Below, in pieces: positions 52,073-59,981 of a stretch of 64,000 nt of DNA. The position numbers were made by a program, and so were the translations under genes. The notes beneath the pieces are model-generated. The model was not told the origin of the DNA. It worked only from the letters and a program-made list of their open reading frames with translations, and did no database searches. Every line of letters starts with the position of its first letter. The stretch's first letter is position 1. The stretch covers positions 1-64,000 of the forward strand of contig OMXE01000015.1 in NCBI GenBank assembly GCA_900314935.1, in the 5' to 3' direction. Origin of the DNA: an uncultured Prevotella sp. GTDB lineage: Bacteria; Bacteroidota; Bacteroidia; Bacteroidales; Bacteroidaceae.

Positions 52073-52195
52073 TTGTGGAGTGTGGAGTGTGGAATGTGGA
52101 ATGAGATATGCTTTCAAGAACAAGTGACTTTGTATATGAATACTTTATCTCAGTACTATTCTCACTCCACACTCCACATTCCACACTCCACGAAA
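52073..52195. repeat. Period-7 inverted-arm element with hairpin core, sister of 46660-46775
   Basis: Left arm GTGGAGT-GTGGAGT-GTGGAAT-GTGGAAT-G; core with TGACTTTGTATATGAATAC and TATCTCAGTACTATTCTC (about 52126-52163); right arm CACTCCACACTCCACATTCC then ACACTCCAC. It fills the gap between the HTCS stop (52198) and the SusC promoter. Confidence 0.88.
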
Positions 52196-52197
52196 AA

Positions 52198-55100
52198 TTA
52201 CTCCTCGCCTTTTTCCCCCCTTTCAATATACTCCGTGGGGGTCATTCCATAATGTTTCTTGAATACGGTGGAGAAATGGGTCTGGTTATTGAAACCTACA
52301 GCATAGGCCACCTGTGTCACATTGATCTTCTTCTCACGGATGAGACGGGCAGCCTGCTCCAGTCGGAGGTTACGGATGAAGTCACCGGTAGAGATACCTG
52401 TGATCTCCTTCATCTTACGGTGCAGCTGGGCACGACTGATTCCTACCTTCTCGGTGAGCTTCTCCACGTTGAAATCGGGATCCGACAGGTTCTCGTTGAT
52501 ACATTTCATGATACGGTCCATCAGCACATCGTTGTTACCTTTCACCTCCACCTTCTCCACTTTCTCCTCTTGTGTCTGGGCACCAGAGAACTTACCGCGC
52601 AGGCGGCGTACATTGTCGATGAGGTTGTCGATGAGGATGTGCAGCTCTTCCATGTTGAACGGCTTGGCGATGAAAGCATCAGCACCCCGTTTCAGTCCTT
52701 CAAGACGGTCGCTTACCTCCGAACGAGATGTCAGTAAGATAACAGGTATATCACTGATGTTGACATTCCCCTTGATACTCTTCAGCAAGGCGATACCATC
52801 CATTTCGGGCATCATGATGTCGGAAATCACCAAGTCGTAGTCGCTGGTGAGCAAGGCCTTCAGTGCTTCCTTTCCGTTCGTGGCCGCATCGAATCGATAC
52901 CATCTGCCCAACTCATTGCGGATATAGTTGGCAATCTCCACATCATCGTCGGCAATGAGGATATTAAAGTTCTTACAAGCCTGACGACCCTGCGGATGAG
53001 AGGCGGTGGTGGATTCTTCCTCCTCAATCTCCTCAGGCTTGAGATGACTGTTTCCAAGGGGCATCTGCACGGTAATCACCGTTCCTCGCATACCATCCTC
53101 CCTGTTGGCCGCAGTAATAGTACCGCTATGCATGTTCACTATCGCCTTACTCAGGTTCAGTCCGATACCTGTGCCATCAAGATGCAGATCGCGGGCATTA
53201 CTGCCCTGGTAGAACCGCTCGAAGAGTCGTTCGGGCTTATCTTCCTTCAGTCCGATACCGTTGTCAATGACTTTCACGGTGAACGTTTTACTGTCGTGTG
53301 TGAGTACCACGTCAATCTGTCCGTTGTCGAACGTGTATTTGAACGCATTACTCAGCAGGTTACTGATCACCTTGTCGAAGTTGATACGGTCTATCCACAC
53401 CATCAGCTGCTCGTCTTCATGGATGAAGTTAAAGCTGATGTTGCGTTGTTGCGCATTATAATTAAATAAGGTGAGGATACCGTTGAGGAACGGCACCAGA
53501 TCAGTCTCCTTACAATGCAGCTTCATCTGGTTCTTGTCGATCTTCCTTTCGTCGAGAATCTGGTTCACCAGTAACAGCAGACGTTGTGCATTGCGGTCGA
53601 TGGTGTCGATATCCTCCAGACTCTCCTGATCAGTAATGCGCGCCTTCAGCTTCTTCAGCGGTCCCATGATGAGCGTCAGCGGAGAACGGATATCATGGGT
53701 GGCATTGATCAGGAAGCGCATCTTCGACTCCTCCAACATCTCCTTGTTCCTGCGCTCAACCATCATAAAGGTGAGGGCAGCAGCAGCCAAGATCAGCAGG
53801 AGATAGATCAGATAGGCCAGGGGAGAAGCATACCAAGGCTCTTTCACCCTCACCGTAATGGTCTTGGTCTTTTCCGAGTAAATACCATTGCAAAGCGCCC
53901 TTACCTCGATGACATATTTCCCCGGTTTCATCTTGTTGAACGAGATGGCATTCGTTCCTTCGTTGAACGAGAGCCAGTCGTCATTCCCGTTGATACGGTA
54001 CTGGAACGTGATGTTATCCGTGTTCTTGAAGGTAAGCAGTGAGAACTCCATGGTGAACGAATTCTCATCGTAGGCCACGGTGAAATCGTCTTTCATGGTA
54101 CTACGGCTCTTCCCGTCAACAATCAGGTTCGTCAGGAACACATCCCCCATCTTCACATCACTGTTCTTCACATCACTGGGGTAGAAGGTCGTAACACCAT
54201 CGTTTGTGCCAAAACCAATCATTCCATCGGGGGTTTGGAACACTGTACCCAGTACATATTCCTTATTATTTAGTCCGTTACCGTTGATATGTCCTATCCA
54301 TTTCTGTGCTTGACAGCTGTATTGCCAGATGCCCATCGACGTGCTCACCCAGATGTCTTCCTCACGGTCGGTAACAATGCCGTAGATGAGTTTGTTGTTC
54401 AGCGTATCAGAATGCGGGAAGCGGTTAATCTCGTTCTTGATCCGGTCGAAGATAAAAAGACCGGCATTCGTACCGATCAGGATATTCCCCTGTCGTTGCT
54501 CACAGAAAGCATTACACTGCATACCAGTCAGTCGTTTGTTCCAGCCATACTGTTTGAAGCTACGTGTTTCGGGGTTCATACATGCGATTCCATCGGCGCT
54601 TCCGATCCACAGCAGACCGTACCGGTCGATGAACAAAGCCCGTATCCAGTCGTTCGGCAGACTGCCCAGCTTTCCTCCATCCTGATTCATGCTGTAAACG
54701 GTGCTTTCCCCTGTATTGGAGTTATAGACAATCAGTCCTTTACCATAGTCGCAGATATACATCGTTCCCTTCCCGTCGTCGGTCACGCAGTTCAGGCCCC
54801 ATCCACTGCCCGACACCATGGGAACACTTGCTCCCGTCTCAGGGTTATAGCTATATAGAATTCTTTCCGTGCAAAGCCAAATACGCCCGGTTTTATCGGT
54901 GTATATGGTATGTGGTCTTACCGGTGTTTTCAGTTGTGCAATGATTCTTCCCTGCTGGTCGAAACGATAGGCACCCGTGTTCTGAATTGTACAAAGCACC
55001 TGACCGTTGGCATCCAGGGCGAGCGACGAAACACTGGTGCCCACCGCATAGTTCTGTTCAGCAAAGCTCCAGTTCTTGAACGCATCCTGCTCCTGGTTCA

Positions 55101-56082
55101 GCTGGTAGAGCCCTTTCTGGTAACAGCCAATCCATATATTGTTATCCTTATCCTCCAAGACATCACTTACATTGGCGTTGGCCAGATTGAAACCCCTGTT
55201 CTGTGAATCCACAGGGCGCAGCACCTTCGAATCGTGCGGAATCACCATCAGTCCTTGTCCTGCCGTGGCAATGAAGATATCCCCGTTTCTGCTCAGCGTA
55301 GCCTCCCGCATCGGCAGTTTGCTGTCCAGTGCCGACAGGTCGAATCCCGCATCTGTCACCTCCCCCGTGGCATAGTCGTATCTCAGAATGCCATACACGC
55401 AGATAATGAGGAATCCTCCGTCGCTGCATCTGATATAGTCTCTTGGTGCGCCGCAAGGCGATTCGTAGTTCTTCACTTCCACCGGCTTACGGTTATTCAC
55501 CTTGAACCTCGAGAAGGTAGTGAGGTGGTTGCTTCGCCAGATGCAGTGCTGGTCGTCTTCGAATATCCTACTGAAGAAATCGTCGGTTTTCTGTATACGG
55601 AAAGCCTTTTCCAAGGTGATATGGTCATCTCCCTTGCGGATGCTGTACAATCCGTAACCCGCAGTACCAATCAGGATATCCCCATTGCTGTATTGCACCA
55701 GGGCACTCACTCTGGGCTGTACGCTGTCGGGAAAAGCATATCTCACGAAATTGCCGTTCTCATAGTCGTAGCGGGCCAGTCCTTTACTGCACCCCACCCA
55801 CAGTCTGCCATCCTGGTCGCACAGCAGCTTCACCACTTCATTGTCAACAATCGTCGTGGTATCGTCCTTTTCATAGATATAAGTCGAGAACCGGTAGCCG
55901 TCAAATTTGTTCAGTCCATATTCCGTTCCTATCCAGAGGTAACCATATTTGTCCTGACAGATACATTCAATGAGACTGCTCGAGAGCTTGCCTGACGTGT
56001 ACAGCTTTCCCGTGTCAGCCCATCCTTGGCCGACGGTCATCAGGAATAGAATCAGGAGTACGATTTGTTTTGGTAGTCTCAT
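52198..56082 (-). CDS. Hybrid two-component system regulator (HTCS)
   Basis: Protein of 1294 residues. Signal (MRLPKQIVLLILFLMTVGQGWA); periplasmic beta-propeller sensor repeats ('YGYLWIGTEYGLNKFDGYRF', 'DGRLWVGCSKGLARYD', 'DNNIWIGCYQKGLYQL') to about 690; Y_Y_Y domain; one membrane helix ('LAYLIYLLLILAAAALTFMMV'); histidine kinase with phospho-acceptor His796 in 'NATHDIRSPLTL' and an ATPase domain ('DNGIGLKEDKPERLFERFYQG'); receiver domain with Asp1088 in 'LVISDIMMPEMDG'; C-terminal AraC-type HTH ('VTQVAYAVGFNNQTHFSTVFKKHYGMTPTEYI'). HTCS proteins sense oligosaccharides and activate the neighbouring locus. It lies between the SusCD pair and the divergent enzyme operon, like XynR of Prevotella xylan clusters. 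Confidence 0.96.
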   Translation of the reverse strand: MRLPKQIVLLILFLMTVGQGWADTGKLYTSGKLSSSLIECICQDKYGYLWIGTEYGLNKFDGYRFSTYIYEKDDTTTIVDNEVVKLLCDQDGRLWVGCSKGLARYDYENGNFVRYAFPDSVQPRVSALVQYSNGDILIGTAGYGLYSIRKGDDHITLEKAFRIQKTDDFFSRIFEDDQHCIWRSNHLTTFSRFKVNNRKPVEVKNYESPCGAPRDYIRCSDGGFLIICVYGILRYDYATGEVTDAGFDLSALDSKLPMREATLSRNGDIFIATAGQGLMVIPHDSKVLRPVDSQNRGFNLANANVSDVLEDKDNNIWIGCYQKGLYQLNQEQDAFKNWSFAEQNYAVGTSVSSLALDANGQVLCTIQNTGAYRFDQQGRIIAQLKTPVRPHTIYTDKTGRIWLCTERILYSYNPETGASVPMVSGSGWGLNCVTDDGKGTMYICDYGKGLIVYNSNTGESTVYSMNQDGGKLGSLPNDWIRALFIDRYGLLWIGSADGIACMNPETRSFKQYGWNKRLTGMQCNAFCEQRQGNILIGTNAGLFIFDRIKNEINRFPHSDTLNNKLIYGIVTDREEDIWVSTSMGIWQYSCQAQKWIGHINGNGLNNKEYVLGTVFQTPDGMIGFGTNDGVTTFYPSDVKNSDVKMGDVFLTNLIVDGKSRSTMKDDFTVAYDENSFTMEFSLLTFKNTDNITFQYRINGNDDWLSFNEGTNAISFNKMKPGKYVIEVRALCNGIYSEKTKTITVRVKEPWYASPLAYLIYLLLILAAAALTFMMVERRNKEMLEESKMRFLINATHDIRSPLTLIMGPLKKLKARITDQESLEDIDTIDRNAQRLLLLVNQILDERKIDKNQMKLHCKETDLVPFLNGILTLFNYNAQQRNISFNFIHEDEQLMVWIDRINFDKVISNLLSNAFKYTFDNGQIDVVLTHDSKTFTVKVIDNGIGLKEDKPERLFERFYQGSNARDLHLDGTGIGLNLSKAIVNMHSGTITAANREDGMRGTVITVQMPLGNSHLKPEEIEEEESTTASHPQGRQACKNFNILIADDDVEIANYIRNELGRWYRFDAATNGKEALKALLTSDYDLVISDIMMPEMDGIALLKSIKGNVNISDIPVILLTSRSEVSDRLEGLKRGADAFIAKPFNMEELHILIDNLIDNVRRLRGKFSGAQTQEEKVEKVEVKGNNDVLMDRIMKCINENLSDPDFNVEKLTEKVGISRAQLHRKMKEITGISTGDFIRNLRLEQAARLIREKKINVTQVAYAVGFNNQTHFSTVFKKHYGMTPTEYIERGEKGEE

Positions 56083-56103
56083 ATCTTGGTCTTAAATTCT
56101 TCT

Positions 56104-56135
56104 GCAAAAGTAGAAAAAAGCCGTCATATTTCAAA
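56104..56135 (-). promoter_or_regulatory. Promoter of the HTCS gene
   Basis: On the minus strand TTTG (56132-56135), a 19-base spacer and TACTTTTGC (56104-56112), about 20 bases before the ATG. Confidence 0.78.
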
Positions 56136-56217
56136 ATTATACGATAAAATATGTCTCAATGATACATTTTGAAATATAATAGTTACGAAATCAATAGTGA
56201 TTTTGGAAAGGAGTGTG

Positions 56218-56225
56218 TAATTTTG
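56218..56225 (+). promoter_or_regulatory. Probable -7 element for the esterase-symporter-GH43 operon
   Basis: TAATTTTGC. There is no TTTG at 19-21 bases upstream, the same defect as in front of the SusCD pair, as expected if both are HTCS-activated. Confidence 0.45.
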
Positions 56226-56250
56226 CAGGTGTAAAAGACTAACCCTGTTG

Positions 56251-57405
56251 ATGAAATTTATGAAAAAGATCATTGTAGCGATTCTCATGACAGTGTCCAT
56301 GCAGGTTCATGCCCAGTGGACAGGTACCTGGGCAGCTGCCGCTGAGTTCACGGGTCCTGGCGATATGCCGGCCAGTACGCTTGCAAACCGTTCATTACGT
56401 GAAATCATTCATGTCTCCCTCGGAGGCAATGAATTGCGCCTGAAATTGTCAAACGAATTCAGTAAGGAGCCCGTTGAGATCCTTTCCCTTTACATTGCTG
56501 ATGCACTGGAGGGGTGGGAGATTCAGACCAAGACGGCCAAATATCTTACCTTCGGTGGAAAGAAGAATGTGACCATCGAACCGGGTAAGGCCATTTATTC
56601 GGATGTCATCAAGTATTCCCTGAAACCGCTGCAGCGGTTGTCCATTACCATCAACTACGGTCAGGGTGTTCCCGTAAATGCCACCTCTCACCGTGGTTCA
56701 CGCACCACCTCGTATATCATCCCTGGTGTGTCCAAGCCCAAGAGCAGCTTTGCTGAGGGTGAGAAGGTTGACCACTGGTACAATATCGCTGCACTCGACG
56801 TGAAAGGTGCGCTGCCTTGCGTGGCTGTATTGGGTAACTCGATTACCGACGGTCGTGGCAGTACTACCAACAAGCAGAACCGCTGGCCCGACTTCCTCGC
56901 TGAGGCATTACAAGGACAGGTGGGTGTGCTGAACTTAGGTATTGGTGGCAACAGCGTGGTTGAAGGTGGCTTGAGCGAACCTGCCGTGAAGCGCTTCGAG
57001 CGTGATATCCTCGACCAGAGTGGTTTGAGCGCCCTGATCATCTTCGAGGGTGTGAACGATCTCGGAAACAGTCGTCATGTGGAGCAGACCACCGCAAAAC
57101 TCGTTAATGCCTACGAGCGATTCATCAAGGAGGCCAAGGATAAGGGCATGAAGGTCTATCTGGCCACCATCACTCCTTTCAAGGGCAATGGCTACCATTC
57201 CTACTACCACGAAGCCGGTCGTCAGTATATCAACGATTGGATCAGGAATTGCAAAAGAGCCGATGGAATCATTGATTTCGACCAACTCGTCAGAGATGAG
57301 AACGAACCGGATAAACTCAAGAAGGAGTATTCGGAAGACTGGCTCCACCTGAATCCTGCAGGCTATGAGGCCATGGGTAAGTATGCCGCATCGATGATGA
57401 AATAG
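56251..57405 (+). CDS. Secreted SGNH/GDSL esterase, probable acetylxylan esterase
   Basis: Protein of 384 residues; ATG 56251 is preferred to an upstream TTG. Signal MKFMKKIIVAILMTVSMQVHA. An N-terminal jelly-roll-like region ('WTGTWAAAAEFTGPGDMPASTLANRSLREIIHVSLGGNELRLKLSNEF') precedes the SGNH hydrolase: block I 'VLGNSITDGRG' (Ser197), block III 'FEGVNDLG', and the Asp/His block 'DWLHLNPAGYEAM'. The same layout is found in esterases removing acetyl groups from xylan (compare XynE of Prevotella bryantii). First gene of an operon with the symporter and GH43. Substrate is inferred from context. Confidence 0.88.
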   Translation: MKFMKKIIVAILMTVSMQVHAQWTGTWAAAAEFTGPGDMPASTLANRSLREIIHVSLGGNELRLKLSNEFSKEPVEILSLYIADALEGWEIQTKTAKYLTFGGKKNVTIEPGKAIYSDVIKYSLKPLQRLSITINYGQGVPVNATSHRGSRTTSYIIPGVSKPKSSFAEGEKVDHWYNIAALDVKGALPCVAVLGNSITDGRGSTTNKQNRWPDFLAEALQGQVGVLNLGIGGNSVVEGGLSEPAVKRFERDILDQSGLSALIIFEGVNDLGNSRHVEQTTAKLVNAYERFIKEAKDKGMKVYLATITPFKGNGYHSYYHEAGRQYINDWIRNCKRADGIIDFDQLVRDENEPDKLKKEYSEDWLHLNPAGYEAMGKYAASMMK

Positions 57406-57459
57406 GAGGATACCTCGATTTTTTGACAAACATGAAACAATTAATTAATAACTATTTTT

Positions 57460-58863
57460 ATGGAATCATTTTCTAATACGAAGGAAGCGAATGGCTTCTA
57501 CAAACTTTCTTGGTTACAGCGCATCGGATTCGGATCCGGCGATTTGGCGCAGAACCTTATTTTCCAGACGGTAGCAACCTACCTGATGATTTACCTTACT
57601 ACAGTACTGAAAATCAATGCTGCGTTTGTCAGCGGACTGATCCTTACGGTTCGTCTCATCGACTGTTTCTGGAGTCCTGTAGTGGGGCGTTATATCGATA
57701 ACCGCAATCCTAAGTTGGGTAAGTATCGTGCTTATCTTCTCTACGGCGGTATTCCTCTTACCGTTGCCGCCTGTTTGCTGATGCTTCCCCAGGCTGCTAC
57801 ATGGTCAATGCCGATGAAGATGGTCTATGCTGCACTTAGCTATACTGTGCTTAGCATGATCTATTCAGTGGTGAACATACCTTACGGCTCTATCATGGCC
57901 AGTATGACGCGTGACAACGACGAGGTGCTTATCCTTACTTCTACCCGTATGGTATGCGCCAACTTGGGTCAGATCATCGTTCAGGCTGGTTTCCCCATCG
58001 GTCTTGCCATGTGTGTACATTCAGCCATCGACTGGAATCAGGCTACGTTCATGGCTATCGGTACCATTCCTGCCTTCATCATCCTGCCTTCTCTGCCAGC
58101 ATTGAAGAAATGGTTGGGTAAGAAAGGCTTGTATTACACCCTTCTCGCCATCGGCTTGATTGGCTTTGCCATCTTGTTCATCATCGGTAAGTTCTTCGAT
58201 GTGGCAAGCTTGAATACACTTGTCCAGACCGCCAAGGTGATGACTGGTGTGGGTCTGCTCGTTGGTTCACTGATGTGGGCACTTGTTCCTGAGGTAATCA
58301 CTGAGGCTGAATACCGTACAGGAAACCGTCCGGCAGCTACGGTAAACGCGCTGGCTGGTGTGGCCTTCAAGGCTGGTTTCTCTATCGCTGGTTGGATCAC
58401 TCCGTTGGTAATGGGTTGGATTGGCTTCAACTTCGCCAGCGAGGAGTCGGCTTTGGCTACCGATCCTATGGCATGGTTCACCGTGACATGTGTGTTTGCC
58501 ATCGTGGGCTTCTTCCTCTTGATGCTCTGCTTCAAGGGAAGTAAGGAGAATATCACCACCACTCCTGAGAAGCCCGTTTCATTCGGTGAGATGTGGCAGG
58601 AGTTCAAGGCAAACAAGTGTCTGCAGCTGGTGCTTGGCATCTTCGTTGTGGTGTTCCTGGCATCATTCATCAGTGCACCTGTAAACGCCTACTATCCCAA
58701 GTTGGCTAACTACTCGGCCATCGCACAGAATGCCATCCTGATCTTCACCACCATCATTCCTGCCATCCTTCTGGTTATTGTGGGCTACCTTATTTATAAG
58801 TATCCTCTTACAGACGAAAGACTGGATGAGATGAGCCGCGAGATTGAGGCAAGAGCAAAGTAA
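57460..58863 (+). CDS. GPH-family sugar:cation symporter
   Basis: Protein of 467 residues with about 12 hydrophobic helices. 'WLQRIGFGSGDLAQNLIFQTVATYLMIYLTTVL', 'FWSPVVGRYIDNRNPKLGKYRAYLLYGGIPLT', 'IYSVVNIPYGSIMASMT' and 'ALVPEVITEAEYRTGNRPAATVNALAGVAFKAG' are typical of the glycoside-pentoside-hexuronide:cation symporters (MelB/XynT-like). It carries xylo-oligosaccharides or related sugars across the inner membrane, judged from its position between the esterase and GH43 genes, as for XynD of Prevotella. Confidence 0.92.
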   Translation: MESFSNTKEANGFYKLSWLQRIGFGSGDLAQNLIFQTVATYLMIYLTTVLKINAAFVSGLILTVRLIDCFWSPVVGRYIDNRNPKLGKYRAYLLYGGIPLTVAACLLMLPQAATWSMPMKMVYAALSYTVLSMIYSVVNIPYGSIMASMTRDNDEVLILTSTRMVCANLGQIIVQAGFPIGLAMCVHSAIDWNQATFMAIGTIPAFIILPSLPALKKWLGKKGLYYTLLAIGLIGFAILFIIGKFFDVASLNTLVQTAKVMTGVGLLVGSLMWALVPEVITEAEYRTGNRPAATVNALAGVAFKAGFSIAGWITPLVMGWIGFNFASEESALATDPMAWFTVTCVFAIVGFFLLMLCFKGSKENITTTPEKPVSFGEMWQEFKANKCLQLVLGIFVVVFLASFISAPVNAYYPKLANYSAIAQNAILIFTTIIPAILLVIVGYLIYKYPLTDERLDEMSREIEARAK

Positions 58864-58890
58864 ATTTATTAACTTAAAGCAATAAGAACA

Positions 58891-59892
58891 ATGAAAGCAA
58901 GATATTTATTCCCGAGCGATTATATGGCTGATCCTGCAGCCCACGTGTTTAACGGACGCGTCTATGTTTATCCCAGTCACGACTGGGAGGCTGGAGCAGC
59001 CTTCGACGATGATGGTGGTCATTTCCAGATGAAAGACTACCACGTTCTTTCCATGGACGATGTGATGGAAGGTGAGGTTACAGATCATGGTGTAGTCCTT
59101 GATGTGAAGGATGTGCCTTGGGCAGAGAAGCAGATGTGGGATAGCGACGTGGTTGAGAAAGACGGTAAGTACTATCTTATCTACTCGGCCAAGGATTACA
59201 ACGGTGTGTTCCATCTCGGTGTGGCCATTGCCGAACGTCCCGAGGGTCCGTTCATCCCGCAGGAACACCCCATCCGCGGTGCTTACAGCATCGACCCTTG
59301 TATGTTCAAGGATGATGACGGTCAGGTGTACTGCTACTACGGTGGTCTCTGGGGCGGTCAGCTGCAGTGGAACGTGGCTCCGCAAAAGGTGCTGAAGGAA
59401 GGTATCGACCTGGGTCCTGCTCCTGATCGTAAGACACAGCTCTACACAGCTCCCGATATGCCGGCTTTGCCCAGCTTGATGGCTCGCATGAGCGACGACC
59501 TCCTGCAGTTTGCTGAGGCTCCACGTCAGGTGCTTATCATCGACAATGACGGACAGCCCTTGAAGGCAGGCGACCCGCATCGTTTCTTCGAGGCTTCGTG
59601 GATGCATAAGTATAACGGTAAATACTATTTCAGTTACTCAACAGGCGACAGTCATTTGCTGTGCTACGCCATTGGCGATAATCCTTACGGTCCTTTCACC
59701 TATCAGGGTGTGATCCTGGAACCTGTGGTAGGCTGGACAACCCATCACTGCATCGTGGAGTACAAAGGCAAGTGGTATCTGTTCCACCACGACTGCGTGC
59801 CCTCTAACGACATCACCCATCTGCGTTCCCTGAAAGTCATGCCGCTCGAGTATGATGAGGAAGGAAATATCAAGACGATGGTGAGCGAGTAA
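58891..59892 (+). CDS. Cytoplasmic glycoside hydrolase family 43 enzyme
   Basis: Protein of 333 residues with no signal peptide. Five-bladed propeller motifs of GH43: catalytic base Asp14 ('YMADPAAHVFNGRVYVYPSHD'), pKa-modulating Asp135 ('SIDPCMFKDDDGQVYCYYGG') and acid Glu234 ('HRFFEASWMHKYNGKYYFSYS'). Likely a beta-xylosidase or arabinofuranosidase acting on oligosaccharides brought in by the symporter 27 bases upstream. The absence of a signal fits intracellular hydrolysis, as for XynB in Prevotella. A strong terminator follows. Confidence 0.93.
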   Translation: MKARYLFPSDYMADPAAHVFNGRVYVYPSHDWEAGAAFDDDGGHFQMKDYHVLSMDDVMEGEVTDHGVVLDVKDVPWAEKQMWDSDVVEKDGKYYLIYSAKDYNGVFHLGVAIAERPEGPFIPQEHPIRGAYSIDPCMFKDDDGQVYCYYGGLWGGQLQWNVAPQKVLKEGIDLGPAPDRKTQLYTAPDMPALPSLMARMSDDLLQFAEAPRQVLIIDNDGQPLKAGDPHRFFEASWMHKYNGKYYFSYSTGDSHLLCYAIGDNPYGPFTYQGVILEPVVGWTTHHCIVEYKGKWYLFHHDCVPSNDITHLRSLKVMPLEYDEEGNIKTMVSE

Positions 59893-59908
59893 ATCATCTA
59901 ACATGAAT

Positions 59909-59945
59909 AGAAGGGCGTGCTTTGTGCACCCCTTCTTCTTTTTTA
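59909..59945 (+). terminator. Terminator of the esterase-symporter-GH43 operon
   Basis: AGAAGGG-C-GTGC and GCAC-CCCTTCT pair around TTTGT with one bulged C, followed by TCTTTTTT. Confidence 0.88.
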
Positions 59946-59981
59946 CTAGGAATACTACTAATCTAATTTACTTCAACGATT

